From Dipetalonema caudispina (Eukaryota; Nematoda; Chromadorea; Rhabditida; Onchocercidae): 64,000 nucleotides of DNA. The notes beneath the pieces are model-generated. The model ran no database searches. It was not told the DNA's origin and saw only the letters and a list, made by a program, of their open reading frames with translations. Both the position numbers and the translations under genes were made by a program. Positions 50,313 through 64,000 of the stretch are shown one piece after another (positions within the stretch are counted from its first letter, which is position 1; every line of letters begins with the position of its first letter). The stretch covers positions 124,001-188,000 of the forward strand of contig JABVXV010000001.1 of the NCBI GenBank assembly GCA_013365325.1, read 5' to 3'.

Positions 50313-52077
50313 ATTCATTTGTTTGCTCGCTTTTGTTATTCTGCTTGTTGAAATTGAAATTATCTTACTGAATTTTATGTCTGATTGGGAGAAATGCGGG
50401 ACATGCTGATCTACTCCGTTTTACTGCTTGAATATTCAGTGTTTTGCTATATTTCGCGTCAAACTATATATTATCGCTATTAAGCATAATTGAAAAATAT
50501 TTTGATGCTAAAAATAATCTGTTATGTAATGCAGTTGTTATTTTTTTTTTTTTAATATTTCTTTTGTTAAAGTACTTGGATATATCAGTTATGTATTATC
50601 CGATTTGGCTATTCCTCAGCAAACAATTTTGTTTATTCATTTATTTTTCTTCTAAAAACAATTCCGGTAAAATAAACCAATGTCAGAGTTTCATCATAGT
50701 ATTAAAATGGTAACAGACTTAAAAATGATTGTTAAAAATAATGCTTGATATGTATTTGCTTCTCGATGTTATCCTGGAACCTGTACGTACGGTCAGCATA
50801 TTCAACTAATAGTGGATTTTTTGGACTAAAACTTAACTAGTTGCTTAATCAATAGTTAGAAACTTTTGATCTAGAAAACTATACCCATTTTCTCAAGAAA
50901 TCCTTTTTCGATGTAAGAACTGAACCGTGAAGATGAACATGGTTCAAAAATATGGAATCAGAACATAGCAGGAAATATTTCTTGCAAACTTTTGTCGGAA
51001 AATTTTTTTGAAATTGGATCTCTGCCGTTGTAGTATTTTCAGCCACTGCATCTTTAATATGAATCTAGACTAATTTTGTTTATGCATAATGTATATAATA
51101 TGAACCGCGTTACAATGCTGACTTTCGAAAGAACTTTCCTGAATATAGTTTTAACATTCCATCTTTCTATTGGCAAAAATTTTGAAAACGTTCAAGTTTC
51201 CATTGTTGCGATCATACCCGATGTCGCGTCTCAAGTTCTTTGACGGGTTATTTAGAATTATTTGAAGGACTTCTAATTTATGCTGTGAGAAACAATAATT
51301 TGGCATTGAAATTAGTGCTTAGTAGCACCTGAATTTAGCCATTCATTTAAATTTTTATGGTACTTGCTTTAGCTTTGTGCTTTCTAGGTGGAGACGAGGT
51401 AAAGGTTCGGTTCAGATTTGAATGCATATCTGATTTCTCCTGCATAAATATTTGTTCTCAAAGTCTTCGAACTAAGAAAATGTGGGTCATTTAGCGGGTC
51501 CTTTCTCTAGATAGTACTGGTTATGTCGGGACAGCAGACACAACGTCTATATCATGCACGATGGAATTCAAAATAGTCAATTCCTTTTCACCTCTCGCTA
51601 CGATGATCAGTTTTTGAGGGTGAAATTCTGTCGTTATCCTTAATTTCCAACAATTTTTCCCGTTATAATTCTTTCGGAATAACGAACTTTGGAAGATAAA
51701 CAACAAATGTTGGCTATTTTTTTTCCCTTGTTTTCTATCTTGCACTAACCATGCCTCATTGTGCATGTATGTGTACATTTTTGAAATTTTAAAATTGATC
51801 AAATACTTCAGAAATATTAACTGCAGGTGTGAAGGAATGGACTTGAGAGGCCAAAAGATTTTCAGGGCAGTGGATTAAAACAACAAATAACGACCATTTT
51901 ACTGCCATCCTACTGCATGATATTCACAAACACCCTATAGTTTATCCTGTTTTCTCCTAATGCAGATATTCGAGAAATTCTCTTTTGATCGTATATCGGA
52001 AATTAAATACTCAGTAATAATTCAGTTGAAACTACCACTAAGCGAAGTATGTTCCGTTCTTCAGGTACAGGTAAAGA
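50313..52077. other. DDX52 3' region and IDH upstream region
   Basis: About 1.8 kb with no supported exon. A minus frame at 51521-51802 (93 codons) has no recognised motif. Two closely spaced acceptors (CTTCAG near 52064 and ACAG near 52071) lie just before the IDH ATG and could receive a leader. Confidence 0.45.
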
Positions 52078-55072
<2,995 letters not shown>

Positions 55073-55608
55073 AGCTGATCAGAATGAGAGGTCTACTGGA
55101 AGAGGTGAGAGTTGACTTGAAGATTCCTGCTCCCCTTCCTTTATTTGCACATTTTTAGCATGCTGTGTAATACTGCCGGTAACTAAGCTTTGATACCATA
55201 GTATCGGTGCATTCGATATATAAAATTCATTCATCTCCAAGCAGATTTGAATATGCATCCAATTAAATAGTTTTATTTATATCGCGGGATTTTGACTCGA
55301 AGTGTATAGCTCGCGTTCCAAAAAAGCGTTTGATTATTGTTACCATACAATGACTTGTCACAGTGAGATATATTAGTTACAAATAATAAAGTAAATATAC
55401 TTTTTTGTACTTATGTTCTTTGAAACAATCGAGTGTTGAGAGCATAATTTGATTAGCTTCGCAAACAGTTTTTGCGCTCAGACAGACCTTAAACGTAGAA
55501 TTATTCGTTGGATGTAATGTAAGTTTTGTTTGGATTTCAAAGTTAAACTTAACTTGAAATTAAAGTGCGTAAAGCTGAAATGAGCAATTAACAAAGAAAT
55601 AAGTGTTA

Positions 55609-55616
55609 TGACGTCA
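55609..55616. promoter_or_regulatory. Perfect CRE palindrome TGACGTCA
   Basis: A consensus CREB/ATF site. It lies about 240 bases upstream of the small plus-strand ORF and more than 500 bases past the IDH stop. A chance match is possible. Confidence 0.35.
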
Positions 55617-55852
55617 TGCACAAGTCCCAGTCAAGATGCAATATTGTAACTTGATAGCAATCTACCACACATTTTCCTTTTTTCAGAGAAATACGCACAG
55701 TCCCGCAGTTTCTTTTGCGACTTTTAGCGACTGTGTATGCTCAGGCTCAATTTCACTTCCTCTACCTCGAAAGAATTCAACGTTTTTGTTCTCCTCAACT
55801 TGTGTGTTCAGATTTTCCCCTTATATGAGATTTAAAAGTAAAAATTGTCGTC

Positions 55853-55948
55853 ATGGATCTGCAACATCCAGAAATGTGTGTTAGAGACGGACTCTGTTGT
55901 AGTAGAGAAAGATTAGCTAAGGAATACGCTGATTCGTACGAAAAGTGA
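55853..55948 (+). CDS. Small ORF or first exon, unrecognised
   Basis: A 31-codon frame starts MDLQHPEMCVRDGLCC and continues SRERLAKEYADSYEK before TGA. An in-frame stop lies upstream of the ATG, and a good acceptor (GTGTTCAG) precedes it by about 40 bases. The composition is hydrophilic and protein-like, unlike the flanks. The end, GAAAA then gtgaca, could be a splice donor, so it may be the first coding exon of a small gene. I do not recognise it. Confidence 0.25.
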   Translation: MDLQHPEMCVRDGLCCSRERLAKEYADSYEK

Positions 55949-57351
55949 CAACTGGACTGGAAAATGGGTTGGAAGGAACAATAGGTCGAGTCCAAGGATA
56001 GTTTTTGAGGTAGCCGAATACATTTGCACTAGCATTTACTCTCCTCTATTCTTTACTCATGCAAGAAATACTACAGATAAGTAATGAATAACATCGTTTT
56101 ATCAGGAAAATGGAATAACTAAACGAGGAATCATCAAAATTAAAAGAGAAATTAATGGGACAACCGGGTAGCAAATTAGTTATTCTCGTTTCAGTCAAAT
56201 TAAAAACTAAAAAACCACCAGATGTTTAACAACTTGCTTTCGAGGGTCAATGCTTCGAAGTGCATTCACATTGAACCAAACGTCTGAGTACCGTATTAGA
56301 TCAAGATAACGTCTGTTATCGGTGTGGTACCTTGGCAAGAATCCACATTTAAATTCGATGTGCCCATATAAAAGTTAAACAAAATTATCACGGAATATTA
56401 CCGGCTCTTTTATTCCTTTCGTATATTGCGGCATTAAATTGGAAAGAAAGTCCATTTCTAATTTTGCTCCCTCCATAACTCCGACATCGGGTTTTATGTT
56501 TTCAAAGCCATTGTTAATTGCCTCCTGCTCTGAAGCGCAACTTTGCTCTATCCCATCTCTACATTTTGCAACTCACTACTGAGGTCCATACCGATAGTGA
56601 CTTTATAAAGCAGTACATATACAGATTTTTTTTAAAAACAAAGTTCAAAATGTTTGCAATTTCGTCGGCATTAAATTTTATCGCCTCTGCCTGAGTTAAG
56701 TATCACCTTGTTGGATAATTCATAAACAATAGTGTATAAAATCAGAATCTTGAGAGTAGTGGGACTAGAGTAGCTAGCACCTACTGCGATTAACAGAGTA
56801 CCTGCTGATTTCCAGCTGAAAAGATCGACCAATTACAGCAAACAGTGATTAAAACTGATTAAGAAGGAAACGAAAAAGCAAGTTAAATTATTATTTAACT
56901 TTTCAATTAGCAACCAACAAACCAACAATTTAACCATTTCAATCCTGCAATTCTGTTTTTTGACTTATCAAATTTGGAAATTTTCTCCAATCAAACCTGA
57001 ACCGAGTAGAAAACTGAGAATTCAAAAATTTGTCGTTTTACTCATCATATGAATCCTCATTGGAACCAACAAAACAAAGCACAAAATGCACTGAATTAGA
57101 TTCAGAAGTGACAATAAATGAATAAGTAACATAGAATTCAATAAATAAATAAACAAGCAACAGATAAAAGTACAAACAATTTATGTAGACTATCTTATTC
57201 TCCAAGATTCAGAAAAAAGTACTTCAACTTATTCACATTCCAGTCTTTGCAAAAGCAAAACGAGCACTATGAACAAACAGTTCTTTCTCGACATAAGATA
57301 TGATATATTTATTCTAATAATAATTTTAGGAGATGAAGGTACTTAATTCTT

Positions 57352-60300
57352 CTAGCAACTTACTTTCGCTTGAATAGGTTGTATGGGGATTTCTATAGTT
57401 GCTTGCTTATTTGAAAACGGTGATTCCGCTATTGGGATGCACGATGAACGGATGAACCCACTTGCTAATGGTGTCACATCCATAAACTGCTGAGATTTCA
57501 GGACACATCCAAAACGAACTCGAGCTGAATCCGACCAAAGATTATCTGCTTGTACTAACACATTACAAAGAAGTCGATAGGTCTGTGCAGCAATCTCTTT
57601 GAATTCACTTTCTCGTGGGCAAAATAGAATCGAACTTCGATCTGGATAATCTGTCTGCAAAATTTGCTTTTTCATAACACTATAAATCACAATTTGTCAA
57701 AGTACTTTTGTCTAAATCACACAGTTTTTCCTATCATTAGTATTACCTTGCAATATTCTAATCTATGGATGGGCGAGAAATTTGTTATTGGACATCACAA
57801 ACACTGTTACATGCAGATTTGCCGTAATCAGTCCGTAATATTATTATCAACTTCCTATGCATTTACTTGGATAATACAAACCAACCTTTATTCTGAATCG
57901 ACAAATGTCATTTTTACTAAAATTATGTAACAGAATATTTATTGAAATTCCAAGTGGTAATCCAACAACGAAACGTACTGGTTCACTGGGAGTTTCTGAT
58001 GGTTCAACAATCTGAAAAGCAATCCGTAAGGAAAAGGGAAAATTTGGAAGAAAGGAAACTTCTGTAGAAGGGGGTGAAAAATTTGTGACTAAATTTTAAA
58101 ATTATAGATTGCAAAAAAGATACGTATTTTCAGTGCATGATATCTTCTAATACAAAGTTTATGGACCTGGGCCCATTTAATAGAAATTCTGCCAAGCGAT
58201 GCAAATTTCTTCTGTAGCAGAATTGCATGAGACTGGAACAAAGCAATCAGGCTTGAACCGCTAATGAATTTCTTCGCTTGCGTTGTTACAAAAAGCTTTT
58301 CAATACCAATTAATATTTCAGCCATGGATTCACTTGGACACATTGCCAATGACCGACATCGTCTTAAATATATAAATTATGAAGAATCTGCAAAAAAAAT
58401 TGATCTGTAAATTATAACTTAACAATAAGTATATTTTTTTCCAATGTCTTATTACAAAGAATGGATATTTTTGCAGAATTTTAAAAAGTAAGCAAAATAG
58501 CAACTGCATGGAGATAAGAAAGGTATACTCTTTGAATCGAATCATTTCCGCTTCTATGAGCTGTGCTGCATTTGTGTAAGCTCCAGGTTTTATATCAAAT
58601 AACGCTGCTAGGCGCAAAATTGAAAGCTGGAAATGAAATTCTTCGAGCGTTGCTAACATTCCTTTATCCACAGATGAAAAATCATTGTCGATACGCTCCA
58701 AAAGTCTGAGACCCTGCAGAGAGAAATTAAACCCAGCTTCAAATTTCTGAGTGGAAAAGGGAACTACTACTAAAAACATGGGAATATTCACCTCATCAAT
58801 AGCGTTGAGCGCAGTTTGTAAATCACCACCGCAGGAAAGAATTTTAACACTGAGTTCACATTGCGTAAGGATTTTTAACAAACAGGACAAAAATTGTGCC
58901 GTACCGGCGACTCCTTCATCGCCTTCACACAATGCATTCATATCTCTGCAGAAATAAAGAAATTATTTGAAGTACAGTGAATACTTTAATTTTTGACTTA
59001 ATTGATAAAGGCACTCCTGATTGTTGATTTGAAATCTTCTCACAGAAACTCGAAAAAAATACTCTCAGATCAAGGAGATCAGTTCGTGAGAAGTGTATTA
59101 TAATCAATATTTCTAGCTTAGCCTTAGTGATTACATCGACATCCAATACAAATAAGTGTAGTAAACTTGCATAGGCACACAGTATAACTCTTCATTTTTT
59201 CGATAACCGCTGATTAATTTTTTCTATGCCATATTTAAAAATGGTACTTCAACAAAAGTTTTTTTTCAATCATTCGCTGCTGATAAGATCGGGATTGGGA
59301 AGCTTCTTGCATCATTTCATACGTACGCTCAAGGAGGGCACGAGTTCGTTCCCCAGCTTCTACTAATTTTTTGTTGATAGCAAGGTTATTTGTGCCGGTA
59401 GTGCTATCATCCGAAAATGCCTAAAAGATAAGAGAATTTTGCACAAAACTATTTCTTAAACTCTTACAACAACATAAGTAATTTAGTAGTCAAAAACCCA
59501 CTTCGATTGTAGGTACTAAAAGCGGCATTGAGCAACGTAGAAATTTATAATGACGCACGGCAAACGCTGGTAATAACGAACATACGGGATCATGAACACT
59601 TGCCGCATTTAATATTAATATAAGTTTGGCCAAATCTGCAAAAAAATTTAAAGAGTGAGAAATCTTTGCGGGACGGCCTTTAGCATAAAATGCAGTAAAA
59701 GCCGATAGTTGTTTATTCCCTGTACTATTAGATGAATGATTTACATACATTCCCTAAAGTTCCTAGAAATATTGCTCAGAGGAAATGCTTACAGAATTGA
59801 TCATCAACTGCCGGCTCTGTGATATCGAAGATAGGATGCAATTCGAGCAGTTCATCAGACAAGAGCTGTACGAATGTTGCATGACGGCGGCCAAGATCAC
59901 TCATACATCTAAATAGCTTTAAAAATACCAATTTTGAAGTAGCTCGATTAAAAAACACAGTAAAACTAAGAAAATATTTAAAAAATCTTTACGAAAGTAA
60001 TAGATTACGGAAGATTAAACCTACTTGAAAATTGACTGACGATCAATCGGGAATCTTCTCATACAATTAAGTAGTGCTTTGACAACATACCGAAGGCAAT
60101 CAGGAGTACCTAACGTTGACCTTGACAGTAACACACGCAAAGCTTCCCTACTGTCCGGAAAAGCATCCTTAAAATACAACAATGACGCAAAAAGCAAAAT
60201 GAAGTTAAATCAAACCACTTGTACTGCGAGATAGCAAAAAACCAACTAATATATTTGCAAAAAAGAAACGATATAATACCGACATCGAGAACGGTCAATA

Positions 60301-63300
60301 TGGTGTCGAGTTGCTCTTTCTGTAATATGCCATGAACAACCAGCGGTGTCAAGGCGCGTACAGCATCTAGGCGTACCTAAAAGTCAGGTTTTGAGTTTAT
60401 CTCTCACTTGTTTATTACAAAATATAAAAGGAGTTACCCGTATTTATACGCCTAAATAATCCTATGGTACTATACATTATAACTGAAATTACTACAGTGC
60501 AACTTTGGTAGAAACTGATAAGAAAAGATGAAAATGGAATCACAAAAATTAAGAGGGAAATTTGATAAAAAATATCACGCAACAAAATTAAATATTGTTT
60601 CCCCAATGAAATTACAGAACCTGCTCAATCTCATCATTGAACATATCGGCTAGATGATCTAAAGCAGCAGCTGCTAAGAATGGACGATCAGCGGCTAGTT
60701 GGCCCAGAGAATAAACACCAGCCTGTCGAACAACTAAAAATTTTAAAGCTGATATAGTTGTAGAACTATTTGTTCAAGGAATTCACGCCGTCAAAATGAA
60801 GAAAGCTATAATCTCTACTACAGCAATCTGGTTTGGAGAAAATTCACTTTTGAAGTTCATTTATACCGCAATATTTTAAAATTTCTGAAACTTCATAGCT
60901 AATAGTGGTATTACCAAACATACTCATGAATTCATCTTCTAATGCCGTAACGAAAGCACCACAAGCTCCTGAAGAAATGATGCTAGCTTGTTCCTCATCG
61001 AACCTCTCCACTGGAACATCTTCTCCCAATTTCTTTCCCGTTGACCATTCACTTGCTGTTTGTGAACGTCGACGTCGTGATCCATATGCTTGAGGTTTTT
61101 TTGAAACACCATCACGTGTTTTTGACATCTATAGCAGGTAAATAAGAAGTACTTTACCGCAGAATTTTTGTCAGATCTGATCAAAAAGCTTACTCTCATA
61201 GCATTCAACAGTTTCTTGTCAAGCGTTTGATCCAAAAAAGAATCGGAAACCTGTTTAAAGTCACCCAAAAGTCGGGCAGCAATAGCGCGAACAGTGACCT
61301 AAAATAAATTTGAAAAGTTTTTGCCATATATGACATTTCAGCACTAATTTGTAAGACTCGAATTGTCAGCAAAACTCCTTTGTTGCAAAAAATGCAAAAG
61401 TATTAGTAGCTACAAGCCTGCCAAAACAATTTTTTTATAAGAATTAAAGGGAATTAGAGCCTGACAAGTTAACATTTCACCTCAACATCATTAATTGCAT
61501 GGCACACAGTAGCAAATGCATCGTCCACTAATCGCAGTTTTGCACCGTTTCGACCAATTATTTCCCTTAACATTTTATTTTTCCACACAGTGTAAAACGA
61601 CATTTACGAAATATTTAGTTGCTAAACAGTTTATCTCATGTAAACATAAGGAAAGAAAGAAGTAAAATCATTATCGATTATTAATTATTACGTTTCAGGG
61701 CGATGGTCTGCGAACACTTTTAGTATATACAGCGCTTCCTTTCGGACTATTTTTGACGAGTTTTCACACAACTGGAAATAACTTCTCAATAAATATACGT
61801 TTAAAATTTCTATAAAAAAGATGGATTTTTTAAATAAATTTATTGCAAAAAAAGATGCTAAAGCGAATATTAATAATAGCGCAGCAGAAGTACAAAGAAG
61901 TTTTCATAATAAACTTCTGAATGTTACAGCTAACAGTAAATGTTTTTTATATTCATATACAAATTATACATATTTATAACAGGCACCCTTGAACTATAGA
62001 AAAACGAAACGGATGCCTTTAATCTTAACTTTCTGGGAGTGTAAAAATCTCGTATTCATTTGTAAACTTACCAACAACGTACTTCAAGAAAGTTTTGCAA
62101 CATGGGATTCAGTTCATATTAAAGTTATAAAAACAAACATTTTTCACTTGTTGATAAATAGAAAAACTGAGTAAACGCCCACTGACAGCCATCGTCGACA
62201 GACCCTTTATTGCGGCTATTCGTACCCGTGAATCACGATCCTCCGCCATTTCTGATAAAAGTTTTTCAAGCCACAAAAACTCCTGTGCTGAACACTGTTC
62301 CTTGCCTAAAAAAAGAATCAGAAGCCATTACAGATTCAAGTTAGTAATAACAGCCTTCTCGTTAATCCGTCATTGCTCTTCTCTTCTCCACTATTTCTTT
62401 CCTTCTCAGTCTGTTTTGAACAGTTAAAGATTTGCTGGTGTGGCCAGTTAAAATACTAATAAATCGTACCTTTTAACAGATACGTCACAAAAAAATTAAT
62501 AGCAGCAATGCGATTATTCTGGTCGGTTGAGCGCATACTCTCCTCAGCCACACAATTCATTTTTTGCATGTATTGACCTATTTTTAAGCTTTCAGATAGT
62601 GCCCACTCAAAAAGAGCCAACAACGAAGCATACGTAGCAGGTCGATGAAACAGACTATAAAGTTATTTTGATCAGTTAAAGTAATAAGAAGTAAAACAAG
62701 CAAGGAAACTTGGTTTTCATAATTCTAAATCGAAATTAATGCAATGAATGAAAGTAAAATAATAACTTGAAAACAATTTCAATAAAACACAATTTCATAA
62801 ATAACTAAACGTCTAATATTTGAACAATTAAATACTGCTTATTCCATTAACGAATTACATTTGTAGTTGTAATGTTAATTTTGATGAGAAATATTATTTA
62901 ATGCTCAAAAGATTCAACTGGAAAATGAATCTATTCTCAACTAAAACTGATATATGACTCTAAACGTTTGAAAATATCACATATGGGACCCTGCATAATG
63001 CTGAAGAACGATCATTTCATACTTTTCCCTGTCGAAGAGAAAGTTTAGAACTCATTCGGAACGTACCTTGTTTCCTTTTTATCCTTATCATCAGCCATCA
63101 ATATCACAATTTCGTTCCATATATTTTGCTTCATATCAGATGATTTGCAGATATGAAGTGCGTAGAGTAAACAAGTATTAGTTGTAGCCGCAATTCTTGA
63201 AGCTGCGGCTATTTGAATCAAAAGTTTTGCACAATAAACCTGCGAATCAGCACTGAGAACAGACAAATGCTCTCCGAAGAATTCTCGCAAGCGTGAAAAT

Positions 63301-63608
63301 ATCCTGAATGAGAAGCAAATAACGGATGAATCCGTTAAGAAAAACAATAATATCAATAAAATTTTAAAAAAGAGAAGAAAACTTAGAATCCACCCCAGCT
63401 TATCGCCATTTTCTGTACATTTCAGGCATTCTTCAAGCACTAAATGTGGGATTCGACCAGAGAGTTTCAATCCCAGTTTCTCAGATTGAGTGTTCGAACC
63501 AGAATGTAGACGTGGTCTCTTCGAATCCGGTGGTATCGTTGGTGATGACACGGTGGCCTGCAACAAGACTAGGTTCAGAGTTGATCTTCGTAATCTTCCA
63601 GCAACCAT
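57352..63608 (-). CDS. Integrator complex subunit 4 (INTS4), 19 exons
   Basis: Exons in order: 63608-63394, 63303-63067, 62654-62470, 62305-62187, 61771-61692, 61565-61481, 61298-61194, 61128-60924, 60733-60621, 60376-60284, 60167-60025, 59908-59793, 59635-59502, 59420-59248, 58945-58792, 58713-58529, 58362-58167, 58011-57886, 57654-57352. They total 2967 nt and 988 aa, close to human INTS4, with all phases consistent. HEAT-type helical repeats fill the first two thirds. INTS4 landmarks are LVDDAFATVCHAINDVEV, LDQTLDKKLLNAMR, SSGACGAFVTALEDEF, LADMFNDEIEQVRLDAV and QLDTILTVLDDAF. INTS4 scaffolds the INTS9-INTS11 cleavage module that processes snRNA 3' ends and terminates short transcripts. 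The N-terminus is uncertain: a strong acceptor (TTGTTGCAG, exon start 63557) lies inside the first exon, and a donor-like site near 63989 suggests upstream exons beyond the window. The stop at 57352 follows a perfect gtaagt, so a further last exon is possible. Confidence 0.93.
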
Positions 63609-63719
63609 TAAATCAACAATTAATGGGACCTCATCAAAAACAACTAATCAACATGGAAGATATCACGCTATTAAATTTGCTAACGCTTTCAAAAACAAAA
63701 AATAAACAAATAAACAGAA

Positions 63720-63786
<67 letters not shown>

Positions 63787-64000
63787 GTAATAGTAATAGT
63801 AATAGTAATAGTAATAATAATAGTAATAATAATAATAACAATAATAATAAGACCAAACGGTCTTTCCAAGAGGAGATGAGGAAATTTAAGCCATAGAAAA
63901 TAAATTCAGCCATGAAAAACGAAGCAGTCTTCACAAGTTGAAAGCTTGACATAACTTGACAAGCCTATGCTATCGGAAAAAAAACTCACCAACACTTTAG
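63609..64000. other. Upstream of INTS4; possible intron
   Basis: This holds an interrupted trinucleotide repeat. On the minus strand at about 63989, AAGTGTTG followed by gtgagt looks like the donor of an exon extending past the window edge, either an upstream INTS4 exon or 5' UTR. Confidence 0.4.
63720..63850. repeat. Interrupted (ATA)n trinucleotide array
   Basis: About 130 bases of AAT/ATA units, interrupted by (AGTAAT)n steps in the right half. It creates long, meaningless Leu/Ile frames on the minus strand. Confidence 0.95.

Larger units (their letters stand above)
55073..57351. other. Convergent intergenic region, IDH / INTS4
   Basis: About 2.3 kb between converging genes. It holds the IDH 3' UTR, a palindromic CRE (TGACGTCA, 55609-55616) and a small ORF at 55853-55948. 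The remainder is AT-rich with no supported exon. Confidence 0.45.

Noticed and set aside
63663..63952. Long Leu/Ile open frames on the minus strand
   Set aside because: They are translations of the ATA/AAT trinucleotide repeat, not protein.

Overview
This window looks like nuclear DNA of a nematode. Supporting signs are AT-rich sequence, compact multi-exon genes, short introns ending in TTTCAG or TTTTAG, an astacin of the nematode NAS type, and acceptor sites abutting start codons as in spliced-leader trans-splicing. Gene structure and intron size fit a spirurid or filarial worm better than Caenorhabditis, but that placement is inference. No bacterial, viral, CRISPR or intact transposon signature was found. 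Gene models below were joined by hand; splice phases agree across each model unless stated. Layout, left to right: (1) 1.6-2.2 kb, an unrecognised coding-like exon on the minus strand. (2) 2.78-6.32 kb minus, a nine-exon secreted astacin metalloprotease with a Ser/Thr-rich tail. (3) 8.39-12.11 kb plus, a seven-exon tetraspanin divergent from the astacin. (4) 12.1-15.7 kb, gene-poor. (5) 15.71-16.78 kb plus, NEDD8. (6) 17.5-22.3 kb minus, an Sp-family transcription factor with a buttonhead box and only one recognisable zinc finger. (7) 22.3-27.7 kb, gene-poor, with GC-richer patches, poly-T and hairpins. (8) 27.71-30.11 kb minus, COMMD4. (9) 31.71-38.79 kb plus, a complete 20-exon UPF1/SMG-2. 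(10) 40.59-46.12 kb plus, an NSUN2-type RNA m5C methyltransferase. (11) 46.61-50.31 kb plus, the DDX52/Rok1 DEAD-box helicase. (12) 52.08-55.07 kb plus, NADP-dependent isocitrate dehydrogenase. (13) 55.1-57.35 kb, intergenic with a CRE palindrome and a small ORF. (14) 57.35-63.61 kb minus, Integrator subunit 4, apparently nearly full length. Most of the right half is housekeeping RNA biology: nonsense-mediated decay, tRNA methylation, pre-rRNA processing and snRNA 3' processing. UPF1, NSUN2, DDX52 and IDH all run on the plus strand. The NSUN2-DDX52 gap is only about 0.5 kb and the DDX52 ATG sits immediately after a splice acceptor, so these two may form an operon. I found no clearly new system. 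The observations most worth checking are the Sp factor that appears to lose fingers 2 and 3, the Pro-to-Ile change in NSUN2 motif IV, a GC-AG intron splitting the DDX52 Walker A motif, an awkward COMMD4 gene model, and several inverted repeats in introns and intergenic DNA.
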